Assembly (NCBI GenBank): GCA_963778895.1 | Contig: CAVZVZ010000002.1 | Coordinates: 744,001 to 808,000, forward strand | Direction of reading: 5' to 3' | From: CAVZVZ01 sp963778895 | Lineage (GTDB): Bacteria; Actinomycetota; Acidimicrobiia; Acidimicrobiales; Acidimicrobilacustridaceae | Length of the DNA: 64,000 nt | Shown here: piece by piece, positions 26,133 through 34,808 of the stretch | Position numbering within the stretch: the first letter of the stretch is position 1 | Layout of the letters: each line of letters opens with the position of its first letter | Program-made: the position numbers and the translations under genes | Notes under the pieces: model-generated | Seen by the model: the letters and a program-made list of their open reading frames with translations, nothing else | What the model was told of the DNA's origin: nothing | Database searches by the model: none

Positions 26133-26467
26133 CCGTGCTCGCGTTCGAGATGCTCCACGGTGGCCTGCAGCAACACCCGGACGTGCTCATCAGCCAGCGA
26201 GTAGAACACCCACCGGCCCTCCCGGCGCATCTCGACGATGCCATGAGCGCGGAGGAGTCGGAGCGCGTGCGATACCGCCGATTCGCTGATTCCGGCCTCT
26301 CGCGCGAGATCGGTGACGCACAGCTCGTCGTTAGCTTCGAGGTCCATGAGCAGCCGCAAGCGGCTGGGATCCGACAACATCCCGAACAGATCTGCCATGA
26401 GAACGACGTGCTCGTCGCGGGTTGTTGCCCGGGGGTGACGGTGCTGGGAGGCTCTGACGGCAGGCAC
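26129..26467 (-). CDS. ArsR/SmtB-family metal-sensing repressor
   Basis: The open frame has 112 residues from GTG 26467. An internal ATG at 26398 would give a core of 89. The winged helix shows LFGMLSDPSRLRLLMDLE, the alpha3 metal-site region ELCVTDLA, recognition helix ISESAVSHALRLLRAHGIV and the wing RREGRWVFYSLAD. The classic ELCVCDL motif here has Thr in place of the second Cys, so metal binding may use other ligands. It precedes the CDF gene with a 4-base overlap and has an inverted repeat just upstream. Confidence 0.9.
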   Translation of the reverse strand: MPAVRASQHRHPRATTRDEHVVLMADLFGMLSDPSRLRLLMDLEANDELCVTDLAREAGISESAVSHALRLLRAHGIVEMRREGRWVFYSLADEHVRVLLQATVEHLEREHG

Positions 26468-26477
26468 GCACTAACGG

Positions 26478-26503
26478 TACACCTGAGCAGGCGTGCAGGT
26501 ATA
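26478..26503 (-). promoter_or_regulatory. candidate ArsR operator (inverted repeat)
   Basis: TACACCTG (26478-26485) and CAGGTATA (26496-26503) form an inverted repeat matching at 7 of 8 positions with a 10-base gap. It lies 10 bases upstream of the GTG start of the arsR-type gene. The size and position fit an autoregulatory ArsR/SmtB site, and the local A/T-richness suggests promoter overlap. Confidence 0.5.
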
Positions 26504-26653
26504 TGCTCCCGGCCGTAACGCCGGCTCGGGGACCACTTTTCGGGGATCTCGGGGCGCACGCGCTTGCTCTCGCGAAAGCGCACAGATTGCCCGATCCGGC
26601 CCGCGTCGAGCGACCGCGATACCGACACCCGACAGGCGGTCGAGTCGATGCGG

Positions 26654-28501
26654 TCAGTCGACGTGCGATGGGATGGAGGTCACGACGGTGCGCTTGCGGA
26701 ACAGCAGTCGGCCCTTGAGCAGCAGCGCGCTCTGGTTGTGCAACAGCTGATCCCACCAGTGCTGCACGACGAACTCGGGAACGACGACGGTGACGACGTC
26801 GTGAGCCCACCGGTCGTCGAGCTCTTCGACGAATTGCAGCACCGGCCGCGTGAGCTCTCGGTACGGGGACGCCACGATGTCGAGAGGAATGTCGAATCCG
26901 TACGCGGCCCACATCTCTTGCATCCGCTCGGCCTGTGCGGCGTCGAACGAGACATGTAACGCATGTAGGTAATGAGGCCGGAGAGTCTGCGCGTAGGCGA
27001 GCGACTCCAACACGCCGGAGTGGATCCTCTCACCGACGAGTACCACGACCGTGTGCACGAGCTCGGGTAACGGCGTCCCCGGCGGGCACGCGAGCGCGAT
27101 GTCGACCCGCCGGTAGTGCCGCTTGATCGCCCAGAACAACATCACCAGCACAGGGATGACTACGGTCGGCACCCACGCGCCCTCGGTGAATTTCGAGACC
27201 ACGACAACGATGGTGACGACGGCCGTTGCGACGGCACCAACGGCGTTGATGGCGAGCCGTCGTCGCCAGCCCGCGGTTCGTAGACGCCAGTGGTGTACGA
27301 CCATACCGGTCTGCGAGAGTGTGAACGCGAGGAACAGGCCGACGGCGAACAACGGAATCAGCGCGCTGACGTCACCGCTGAACGCGACGAGCAGGACGCC
27401 GGCCGCGAGCGCGAGCACGAGAATGCCGTTCGAAAGCACCAGGCGGTCACCGCGGTTCGCGAGCTGGCGCGGCAAGAAACCGTCGGTCGCGACGATGCCC
27501 GCGAGGCGAGGGAAGTCGGCGAACGCCGTGTTGGCCGACAGCGTGAGGATCATCGCGGTCGAGGCTTGCAAGAGCCAGTACAGCGCGCCGTTGCCGAAAA
27601 CGGCGTGACCCATCGTCGACAAGATCGTCTCGTCGGGGCTCAGCGTCGGCCGCAGGTGCGCGGCGAGCACGGCGATGCCGAGAAACAACGTGCCGAGGAT
27701 CGTCGCGACGGCAGTCAGCGTGATCGCGGCGTTGCGCGACTCCGGCTTGCGGAATGCCTGAACACCATTCGAAATCGCCTCGACACCGCTCAGCGCAACC
27801 GCGCCCGAGGAGAAGGCGCGCAACAGCAAGAACGACGACGCGCCTGCGAGCACCGTCTGCCCGCCCGTGAAGTGATTCAAGGCCGGATGATCCACCTGGA
27901 GCTGACCGAGATCACCGAGCGCGACGCGGATCAAACCCCACCCGACCAGCACGCTCATCATCACGATGTAGAGGTACGTCGGCGGCGCGAACAGTCGGCC
28001 CGACTCCCGGACTCCGCGCAGGTTCGCTACGACGATCAGTCCGAGCAGGCCGAGAGAGAGTGTGACCTCATGTCCGCGCAAGGGGGCGATCGCGGACGTG
28101 ATCGCCGCGACGCCAGCCGCGATCGACACCGACACCGTCAGCGTGTAGTCCACCATCAACGCCGCCGCGGCCACGAGCGATGTTCCTGTCCCGAGGTTGT
28201 CGCGGCTCACGATGTAGGAACCGCCGCCGCTCGGATACGCGTACAGGGTCTGGCGGTAGCTCGCGGTCACGATCGCCAACAACGCGATGACAACCAGCGA
28301 GATTGGCACGAGGTAGTCGAGCGCCGCCATCCCCGCCACCGGCACCAGCACGACCAGGATCTCCTGCGACGCAAACGCCGTTGACGCGACGGCGTCGGTC
28401 CCGAAGACGGCGAGCGCGACGCGTTTGTTCAGGCGCTGCTCGCCCAGCGCCTCCGACGCCAGCGGCGACCCGATCAGCAGCCGCTTCAACACCGAATACA
28501 C
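26654..28501 (-). CDS. KimA-like APC-superfamily potassium importer
   Basis: The protein has 615 residues. The APC-fold start ALAVFGTDAVASTAFASQEIL, SYRQTLYAYPSGGGSYIVSRDNLG and about twelve membrane helices (to about residue 460) are followed by a soluble C-terminal domain (VHTVVVLVGERIHSGVLESLAYA...). Length and two-part layout match the KimA (YdaO) high-affinity K+/H+ symporters rather than amino-acid permeases. KimA is controlled by c-di-AMP in Bacillus. I could not find a convincing c-di-AMP riboswitch in the leader. ATG 28501 is the start. Confidence 0.85.
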   Translation of the reverse strand: MYSVLKRLLIGSPLASEALGEQRLNKRVALAVFGTDAVASTAFASQEILVVLVPVAGMAALDYLVPISLVVIALLAIVTASYRQTLYAYPSGGGSYIVSRDNLGTGTSLVAAAALMVDYTLTVSVSIAAGVAAITSAIAPLRGHEVTLSLGLLGLIVVANLRGVRESGRLFAPPTYLYIVMMSVLVGWGLIRVALGDLGQLQVDHPALNHFTGGQTVLAGASSFLLLRAFSSGAVALSGVEAISNGVQAFRKPESRNAAITLTAVATILGTLFLGIAVLAAHLRPTLSPDETILSTMGHAVFGNGALYWLLQASTAMILTLSANTAFADFPRLAGIVATDGFLPRQLANRGDRLVLSNGILVLALAAGVLLVAFSGDVSALIPLFAVGLFLAFTLSQTGMVVHHWRLRTAGWRRRLAINAVGAVATAVVTIVVVVSKFTEGAWVPTVVIPVLVMLFWAIKRHYRRVDIALACPPGTPLPELVHTVVVLVGERIHSGVLESLAYAQTLRPHYLHALHVSFDAAQAERMQEMWAAYGFDIPLDIVASPYRELTRPVLQFVEELDDRWAHDVVTVVVPEFVVQHWWDQLLHNQSALLLKGRLLFRKRTVVTSIPSHVD

Positions 28502-28895
28502 GGCAAGAGCCTCGCACGCCGTCCAAACGGCTCAGAGGATCGTCCGGCCACGGCGTGCACGCCAGCCCCGCCCCATTGGCCGACGTGAACCCGCACGCCG
28601 TGAACGACCACCATCGTCCGCACATGCCGATCATGAGTGACGGTGATCATGAGCAGCTGACGCAGCGAGGTATCCGGGGCGATCGACGAGCATTCCCTCA
28701 GCGATCGATGTCAGTTCTGCTGGGGTGAGGACGCGTTCGTGAACCGCGAATTCCGCAGTGGCCGCGGCCGGGACGGACCTTCGGCACATTGCTTGAGCCG
28801 CCCGGTGTTCGCAGTCGCTTGCCGACTAACGGGCCCGCGTCTAGGTTGCCGAGCGCGAGGTCTGTGGGTTCTAGAGCGATACGGGGGGCGGGAAC
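28502..28895 (-). other. intergenic stretch with a possible LamG-domain gene remnant
   Basis: There is no complete gene here. On the minus strand, 28631-28770 can be read as ...TAEFAVHERVLTPAELTSIA, which is the typical last strand and helix of a concanavalin/LamG domain (EFAVYDRALTPAEI), ending in HDHRHS and a stop. No upstream part of such a gene is left. The rest should contain the leaders of the divergent KimA-like gene and the secreted protein at 28896. Confidence 0.35.
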
Positions 28896-29624
28896 ATGTC
28901 CGTTTGTTCTTCCAGCGGATTGCATCGACGCGTGACCCGGCGGATCTTGTCGGGGGCGTGCGTTTTGGTATTCGTCGCGGGCGTGTCGGGCACGGTCGGG
29001 TCATCGGTGGCGAGTGCTGCTGGGACCACATTGATGGACTGCGATCACCTGGGTGGGTTGGCATCGGTGAGACCGGCGTTGAACAGCGCTTTGCAGTCGA
29101 ATGCGGCGATGACGTTCAGGGCGACCACGGTGCCGCAAACCTGCACCGGATCCTTGGCGGAGTCGGTGGGTCCGTTGACCAGGATGACCAGCAGGCTCAT
29201 AGGTGATATGAGCTGCAATCCTTCGCTGAGTGGTTACCCGCCGAACGGCCAGATCCTTCTGGTGTATTCGGAGCTCCGACCGGACGGCATCCCAATGCGC
29301 TCATTCGCGTACGTTCGGGTGCAGTCAAACGCGACCGTGCCCGATCAACAGGACGTGTCGAACGGCATCGTCACCAAGGGTGTCGGTGCGGGTGCCGACG
29401 TGCACTGGTCGATGCTGCAACAACCCGTGCAGACCAGGAACGGACCACCGGATCAGTCAGCGTTGTCAGCCGACGGCTCATTGGTCCCCGGCCAAGGGTC
29501 CCTATCGATCGTGGTGGACTGCATTGAAGGTGTCGGTTCAGTCAACATGATGCAGTGGTCGACCGACGGCACGTCACTGGCCGGTCCCACCCTCGACAGC
29601 AGCCTCACCCTCTCCCTGCCCTGA
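28896..29624 (+). CDS. secreted hypothetical protein
   Basis: The protein has 242 residues. An arginine-containing n-region and hydrophobic core (RRILSGACVLVFVAGVSGTVG), then SSVASAAG, make a Sec signal peptide. The mature part has four Cys in MDCDHLG, PQTCTG, MSCNPS and VVDCIEG, which could form two disulfides, and is otherwise beta-rich. No family is recognised. ATG 28896 has a GGGGGGCGGGA site. It is not linked to neighbouring genes by short spacing. Confidence 0.6.
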   Translation: MSVCSSSGLHRRVTRRILSGACVLVFVAGVSGTVGSSVASAAGTTLMDCDHLGGLASVRPALNSALQSNAAMTFRATTVPQTCTGSLAESVGPLTRMTSRLIGDMSCNPSLSGYPPNGQILLVYSELRPDGIPMRSFAYVRVQSNATVPDQQDVSNGIVTKGVGAGADVHWSMLQQPVQTRNGPPDQSALSADGSLVPGQGSLSIVVDCIEGVGSVNMMQWSTDGTSLAGPTLDSSLTLSLP

Positions 29625-29851
29625 GTCGAGCGACATCGGACATTGAACGCGCTGTCGCGCGTGAGCGTGACGGCCTCAAGCGTCGTCGGCACCGCGGGTG
29701 AGCGACAGATACACGGCCGACAGGACGCAGCCCTTGACTTCTGGGAGTTGCCGCTGAGGCAGCGCTAGTGTCGGTTCCCGTGCGGTGAACGTGCGAGGTG
29801 TCGACGACGCGGTGCAACGGAGCCAGACTGCCCGCGAGTCCGGAGGAACCG

Positions 29852-30139
29852 ATGTATGCACTTATTGGTCGAGTGGAGATCAAGGCCGGGCATGAAGAAG
29901 AGACCCTGGCCATGATCCACAACCAAGGCGTCGCTCACCTTCAGGGCTTGGCCGGCTCAGCCGGCGGCTACTGGGCGCGAAACCTCTCAGGTGACCGCAT
30001 CCAGCACTCGTTCTGGCTATTCGAGACCGAAGCTGACGCTCGGGCCGCAGAGACGATGTTCAACGGACTCCGCGATATGCCCGAAGCGCCAGCGACGTTC
30101 ATGAGCACAGACGTCTGCGAGGTCGTCGGACAGGCGTAG
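29852..30139 (+). CDS. small ABM-like (antibiotic biosynthesis monooxygenase fold) protein
   Basis: A 95-residue ferredoxin-like dimeric alpha/beta protein: MYALIGRVEIKAGHEEETLAMIH, a central GGYWARNLSGD strand, SFWLFETEADARAAETMF and a final strand DVCEVVGQA. This is the ABM/Dabb pattern, in which members bind or oxidise aromatic compounds and many have no known activity. ATG 29852 is chosen because of the GGAGGA site at 29842-29847. Confidence 0.7.
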   Translation: MYALIGRVEIKAGHEEETLAMIHNQGVAHLQGLAGSAGGYWARNLSGDRIQHSFWLFETEADARAAETMFNGLRDMPEAPATFMSTDVCEVVGQA

Positions 30140-30197
30140 AGAGATCCGACTTCGTCTCGCGTCCGAATCATGAGAGCCGAACAAGGAGGGGGCTCCG

Positions 30198-30476
30198 ATG
30201 AGCGCGTTGAACAAGCAGTTCACGGCGACGCTTCAGAAGAGTCCGAACCAGGGCGGCTGGACCTTCGTGATCATGCCCGGCTCAGCCGAGTACTTCGGCA
30301 CCCGCGGGCTCGTGAAGGTCAGCGGCACGGTCGATGGTCATCACTTCCGAAGCTCCTTCATGGCCCTCGGCGACGGCACCCACAAGCTGCCCATCAAAGC
30401 TGAGGTGCGCAAGGCCATCTCCAAGGAAGCCGGCGACCGCGTGACCGTCCGGCTGGAACATCGGCTCGACGACTGA
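30198..30476 (+). CDS. DUF1905-domain protein
   Basis: A 92-residue beta-barrel-like protein with the DUF1905 wording: FTATLQKSPNQGGWTFVIMPGSAEYFGTRG, VKVSGTVDGHHFRSSFMALGDGTHKLPIKAEVRKAI and GDRVTVRLEHR. The family often accompanies YdeI/DUF2200 proteins. Its function is unknown. A very strong AAGGAGGGGG ribosome site at 30182-30191 and ATG 30198 suggest high translation. Confidence 0.85.
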   Translation: MSALNKQFTATLQKSPNQGGWTFVIMPGSAEYFGTRGLVKVSGTVDGHHFRSSFMALGDGTHKLPIKAEVRKAISKEAGDRVTVRLEHRLDD

Positions 30477-30664
30477 CTCGTTCCGGACCCCGGCACGGTT
30501 CACTCAGATCTGAGTGGTGGCTGCGTTCCCGCACTCGGTGATTTAGGGCTAAAATAGCGGCCGCCTGTGACCTTGTGCCCTTCCCGCGCCGAGGAAGCGG
30601 GTCCCCGAACGGAAGTCGTGCCGTGCACCGCTTCCTACGAGTCTCGTCACAGACAGGAACCGAC

Positions 30665-31468
30665 ATGCGCGCCAAGCCCACCGCCCTCACCGCCATCGCC
30701 GCGATCCTCGGCTATATGGTCGTGGTCTTCGCCGTGTGGGGGATCACCGGCCTGGAGTACGACACCGTCGGCGACACCGTCGAGAACGTGCAGAAGGGCA
30801 TCGTCCTCTCGGTCAGCTTGGGCGCCGTCTACCTCATCATCGTCACCACCGCCCTCGGCTGGTGGAGGCCTGCCATCTTCGAGCCCCGCAAGGTCGGCCG
30901 CGGATGGATGTGGCTCATCCCCGCCTTCCTCCTGATCGGCACCGTCGCGAACCTGGCCACCACCAAGTGGGGCGAGATCGACGGCGTCGCCACTTACACC
31001 TTCTGGCTGGCGGTCGGCTGCATCCTCGTCGGCTTCTCCGAGGAGCTCCTGACCCGGGGCCTCGCCATCGTCGGCGGCCGCGGGTCGATGCACGAGAAAT
31101 GGGTGTGGGTCTTCTCCGGGATCATCTTCGCCCTGCTCCACGCCCCGAACGCCTTCTTCGGCCAGAGCGTTGGCGGCACCGCGTTCCAGATGGTGTTCGC
31201 GTTCGCGATCGGCACGGCCTATTACGTCACCCGGCGGGTCTCCGGCACCCTGATCGTCACCATGGTCCTGCACGCACTCTGGGACTTCTCGGTCTTCATC
31301 CAGGAACACTCCACCAAGTTCCTCACCGACAAGCCCGTCTCGCCCGGCAGCTTCGTCCTCTACGTCGTCGTCATCCTGACCATCGTCGCCCTGGTGAAGA
31401 TCATCAAGACCGGAGACGTGGTCGAACCGGGCGGTGACCAACTCGCCGAGTTCGCAACCGCCTCGTAG
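30665..31468 (+). CDS. CPBP-family intramembrane metalloprotease
   Basis: The protein has 267 residues with about seven membrane helices. The three CPBP (Abi/Rce1-like) motifs are present: EELLTRG (Glu-Glu-x3-Arg), FALLHAPNAFF (His...Asn) and VLHALWDFS (His). They should coordinate zinc within the membrane. Such proteins process prenylated or secreted peptides, or protect against bacteriocins; the substrate is unknown. ATG 30665 follows CAGACAGGAACCGAC. It is convergent with the LLM gene. Confidence 0.9.
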   Translation: MRAKPTALTAIAAILGYMVVVFAVWGITGLEYDTVGDTVENVQKGIVLSVSLGAVYLIIVTTALGWWRPAIFEPRKVGRGWMWLIPAFLLIGTVANLATTKWGEIDGVATYTFWLAVGCILVGFSEELLTRGLAIVGGRGSMHEKWVWVFSGIIFALLHAPNAFFGQSVGGTAFQMVFAFAIGTAYYVTRRVSGTLIVTMVLHALWDFSVFIQEHSTKFLTDKPVSPGSFVLYVVVILTIVALVKIIKTGDVVEPGGDQLAEFATAS

Positions 31469-31490
31469 GACCCACCCGGAGATCGTCTCC

Positions 31491-32402
31491 TCAGGACATC
31501 GCCGCCTTGAGAATCTGCATGGTGCGTGCCTCCTCGTCTGGGTTCCCGCCCATCGGCACCGGCGTGAAGTCTGTGGCTCCAGACCCGGCGAGTTCACCGA
31601 TGGCATCGCGAACGAACTCCTCGGTGCCGACGATGGACAGGTCTCCGAGCCCTTCGACACCTTCTATGTCCATCATCGCCCGGTAGCTGGGCAACGTCGC
31701 GTAGTCGGCCAGGATGGTTCCGAGGAACTGACGGGCCGGCCCCGGATCGTCGGTCACCCAAACGGGTATCGAGCAGACGATCGCCGGCCGAGGACGGCCT
31801 GCGGATGCGGCCGCGTCATTGATGATCGGTGCGATGTGCGATCGGATCGTCCTGGGTCCTACACACCACAGGATCGTCCCATCAGAACGGCGGCCGGCAA
31901 CCTTCAGCATCTGGTCGCCGAGCGCCGCAATCATCACGCTGGGCACACCGGCCGACGGTCGGGCCGCCTCCCCGTCGAAGGACCAGGCCTCGCCTTGGAA
32001 CGACGCGCTCCCGGTGGTGAGAAGGGCGTCGAGGATCGCCAGATAGTCGAGCATGTGGCGGACCGGCTTGTGCCACGGCAGTCGGAGGCTGCCCTCGACG
32101 TGGGGCTGGTGGTTCACCCCGATGCCGACGATGAGCCGTTCGCCGATCAGGGCCTGCGTCGTCAACGCCTGAGCGGCGAGCATGTGCGGGTGGCGTTCCC
32201 ACGTGGAGATGACGGCGGTGCCGATCTCCATGGCCGATCCGGTGTTCCCGTGCGATCCGATGACCGTCAGGGCATCCACGAGTCCTACCTGTGCCACCCA
32301 GTAGCTCGAGAAACCCGCGGCTTCGGCCGCGGCCATGTCCACCAGGACGCCTGGCACACCGTCGATGAGCATCCGGCCGGAGCCGTTGATCCCAATTCGC
32401 AT
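31491..32402 (-). CDS. LLM-class F420-dependent oxidoreductase
   Basis: The protein has 303 residues and a luciferase-like TIM-barrel pattern: GFSSYWVAQVGLVDALTVIG, GTAVISTWERHPHMLAAQALTTQAL, ERLIVGIGVNHQPHVEGSL, a substrate-lid region, PSVMIAALGDQMLKVAGRRSDG and a C-terminal EFVRDAIGELAGSGATDF. Actinobacterial members use cofactor F420 rather than FMN. The oxidised substrate is unknown. ATG 32402 is the start, and the gene is transcribed alone. Confidence 0.88.
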   Translation of the reverse strand: MRIGINGSGRMLIDGVPGVLVDMAAAEAAGFSSYWVAQVGLVDALTVIGSHGNTGSAMEIGTAVISTWERHPHMLAAQALTTQALIGERLIVGIGVNHQPHVEGSLRLPWHKPVRHMLDYLAILDALLTTGSASFQGEAWSFDGEAARPSAGVPSVMIAALGDQMLKVAGRRSDGTILWCVGPRTIRSHIAPIINDAAASAGRPRPAIVCSIPVWVTDDPGPARQFLGTILADYATLPSYRAMMDIEGVEGLGDLSIVGTEEFVRDAIGELAGSGATDFTPVPMGGNPDEEARTMQILKAAMS

Positions 32403-32501
32403 GATCAGGACAATACGCCGTCGTCTTTATTGCGATTCTCGGGACCGACGGCTCGGACTACCAGTGTCCTCACGAATGGCGCCGCTTCGGCCCCCACCGG
32501 A

Positions 32502-32553
32502 GGTCCAAAGCCTGATTGGGTACCGCAGCAGTACTCACGAGTCTTCGGATCGT
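32502..32553 (+). repeat. dispersed 52-base direct repeat, copy A
   Basis: From GGTCCAAAGCCTGATTGGG through TACCGCAGCAGTACTCA to GGATCGT, this stretch matches 36467-36519 at 46 of 53 aligned positions with one gap. It is intergenic, upstream of the LLM gene (minus strand) and the receiver-domain gene. GCCTGA...TCAGGC at 32510 and 32553 could form a hairpin around it. Confidence 0.65.
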
Positions 32554-32692
32554 CAGGCCCTGGCGCGGGGCCGTCATGTGGGCCATCCGGCTCATCTTGT
32601 CGAGGGGAGGGCTCCTTTTAGGTCAGGTTGCTCACCGACTCCCGACACTGGACCGAGCGGCGGGGTAGGAGACCTACGACAAGGCAACGGCG

Positions 32693-33640
32693 ATGGGACT
32701 TTTCCGCAACAAGCGGAGTGGCGATGACGACGAAGCAGTCTTGGCCGAAGAGCTGGCTGCCGTGGAGGACGTACTGCGCCGCTATCCGCCGGGGAGCCAA
32801 CTCAACTTCGGTTCGCCCAGCCGCTGTCCGGAGTGTGGTGACTTCGGGATGGTCCGACACGTCAGCCACGACCTCGGTGTCTGCTCGAACAGCTGCCTGT
32901 CATGCCGACGCGATTGGATCGTGACGATCCGTGCCTTGAAGGCACACCGTAGTCAGCAGCGCGATCAGCGGAAGGTGGCTGTGGAGGGTGGTGTGCTCTT
33001 GGCGGCGCCGGCGCTCCCGGTAGCGCCACCGGACCCGCCGACCCCAGCGGCGATCCTTGCGCCTGAACCTCCTGAGCCCGCTCAGTCGACACCCGACTCG
33101 GTGGTTGAACCGGAGCCGCCGTCCGAGCCTGGTCCCGAACACCCACCCGAGCCGCTCGAGCCGCCAATCGAACTGGTGGACTCCGCGCGCCTGTCGTCGG
33201 CATCCTCGCCGCAGACCCACGACGCGGCGCTGCGCGTTCTCGTGGTCGAGGACAATCCGTTCGACTTCGCAGTGATTGAGGAACTGGCCGGCGACGCTGG
33301 CCCGATCGAGCTCGTGCACGTGCTGACACTCCGCGAGGCAATAGTCGCGGTGCGGTCGAGCTCCTTCGACCTCGTGCTGCTCGATCTTGATCTGCCGGAC
33401 TCCGCGGGCCTTACGACGATCCTGGAGTGGCAACACGGGCCGGTCGTCAGCCTTCCGCTCGTCGCACTCACCGACGACGCCGACCCTGAACTCATCAGCG
33501 GAGCACGGGCGTTGGGTGCGGTGCACGTCATTCAGAAGGAACACCTCGAGCAACTGACCGATACCCAGAAGGGTCACAAGAAGTTCCTCGGTCTCGTGGA
33601 TGCCGCGGTGGCGTCTCACAGGCGCGAGTGCGTCACTTGA
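32693..33640 (+). CDS. zinc-ribbon protein with C-terminal receiver (REC) domain
   Basis: This 315-residue protein has an unusual order. A helical head (about 12-32) is followed by a Cys-rich finger (CPECG at 45-49 and CSNSCLSC at 64-71). A long Pro/Glu-rich linker (about 100-175) leads to a response-regulator receiver domain (about 180-300) with RVLVVEDN, phospho-acceptor Asp231 in LLDLDLPD, ALTDDAD and the Lys of VIQKEHL. There is no DNA-binding or enzymatic output after REC, so output may be through the N-terminal finger. No histidine kinase is adjacent. Confidence 0.8.
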   Translation: MGLFRNKRSGDDDEAVLAEELAAVEDVLRRYPPGSQLNFGSPSRCPECGDFGMVRHVSHDLGVCSNSCLSCRRDWIVTIRALKAHRSQQRDQRKVAVEGGVLLAAPALPVAPPDPPTPAAILAPEPPEPAQSTPDSVVEPEPPSEPGPEHPPEPLEPPIELVDSARLSSASSPQTHDAALRVLVVEDNPFDFAVIEELAGDAGPIELVHVLTLREAIVAVRSSSFDLVLLDLDLPDSAGLTTILEWQHGPVVSLPLVALTDDADPELISGARALGAVHVIQKEHLEQLTDTQKGHKKFLGLVDAAVASHRRECVT

Positions 33641-33710
33641 GTCAGGCTTCCGCGCAGGGCAATGCTGAGCCGAGCCACGGCGATCCACAGCCCAAGTATC
33701 GTCCGGGCGC

Positions 33711-34775
33711 ATGTCACGGATTCCCGTCGAGGTCGAGGAGCTCACTGCCGAGTGGCTGACCACCGTGCTACGGCCTCACGCGCCGGGCGCAACCGTGGAG
33801 GAAATCGAGATCCTGGATCAGCACTCGGGCACGACGGGTCGCGTTCGACTTCGTCTTCTGTCCGACGACCCACGCGTACCCGCGTCTGTGTTCGTCAAGC
33901 TCCCTCCGTTCTCTGTTGAGCGCCGGGCAATGGTGGACATGGTCGGGATGGGGGTGGCCGAGGCGCGCTTCTACGCCGAGGTGGCGCCGTGGTTGCCCGT
34001 CCGCACCCCTGCGGTGTGGCACACCGCACACGACGCGGCCGGCGGTTACGTGATGGTGCTCGAGGACCTCACGGCCATCGGGGCGACCCAACCGACCCAG
34101 GAGGAGCCGGACAGCGCGGCCTTCGCTGGTCAGGTGATGGACCTGTTCGCCTCGTGCCACGCCGCCCTGCACGACAGCCCGCGCTTCACTGCCGGCGGTG
34201 ATCTGGCGTGGATCGAGGAGCACGGCCGTGGTTACGGGGCGGGTGCGGCGGTCGACTTCATCCGCCTCGGGGTCGAGACCATCGGCGACGGAATGCCACC
34301 GGTGTTCCACGAGCTTGCCGAGCTCTTCACGGCCAACGCCGATCGCATCGCCGAGCTGCTCGCCCAAGGCACGCCCACGCTCGTGCACGGCGACAGCCAC
34401 ATCGGCAACATGCTCCGCCACGACAACGCGCCGGTCCTCATCGACTGGGCGATGGTCAGCTGCGCGCCGGGCATCCGGGATGTCGCCTACTTCGTCGGCA
34501 ACTCGGTGCCACCGGAGGTGAGGCGTGAGCACGAGCAGGATCTGCTCCGTCGCTACCTCGCGGCACTAGCCGAGCACGGCGTCGAGCTCTCGTACGCAGA
34601 GGCGTGGGATCGCTACCGGTTGCACATGGTCACCGGCTGGATATCTGCGGTGGCGACGGCCGGGTTGGGTGATGCCCTCCAGCCCGTGGAGATCAGCATG
34701 CGGGCCACCGAACGGTCGAACACCGCGATCGAGGACCTCGACGTCCTCGCGTTGCTGCGCAAGGCGCTGGCCTGA
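33711..34775 (+). CDS. aminoglycoside phosphotransferase-fold kinase
   Basis: The protein has 354 residues. The nucleotide-binding N-lobe (PASVFVKLPPF), the catalytic LVHGDSHIGNML (Asp in HGDxxxxN) and the metal-binding LIDWAM identify the APH/choline-kinase-like fold. The long N-terminal part and the GYVMVLEDL segment resemble the oxidoreductase-linked phosphotransferases of actinobacteria more than true resistance enzymes. The substrate is unknown. ATG 33711 starts it, 70 bases after the receiver protein. Confidence 0.85.
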   Translation: MSRIPVEVEELTAEWLTTVLRPHAPGATVEEIEILDQHSGTTGRVRLRLLSDDPRVPASVFVKLPPFSVERRAMVDMVGMGVAEARFYAEVAPWLPVRTPAVWHTAHDAAGGYVMVLEDLTAIGATQPTQEEPDSAAFAGQVMDLFASCHAALHDSPRFTAGGDLAWIEEHGRGYGAGAAVDFIRLGVETIGDGMPPVFHELAELFTANADRIAELLAQGTPTLVHGDSHIGNMLRHDNAPVLIDWAMVSCAPGIRDVAYFVGNSVPPEVRREHEQDLLRRYLAALAEHGVELSYAEAWDRYRLHMVTGWISAVATAGLGDALQPVEISMRATERSNTAIEDLDVLALLRKALA

Positions 34776-34808
34776 TCCCGACCACACTCGCACCCAGTCA
34801 GGCGCGAC

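Noticed and set aside
28502..28740. c-di-AMP (ydaO-type) riboswitch ahead of the KimA-like gene
   Set aside because: It is expected from known KimA regulation, but I could not match the conserved motif blocks. A covariance-model search would decide.
33711..34775. Antibiotic-resistance aminoglycoside phosphotransferase
   Set aside because: Only the general APH fold motifs are present. Context and N-terminal wording fit the broad metabolic kinase group, and no resistance genes are near.
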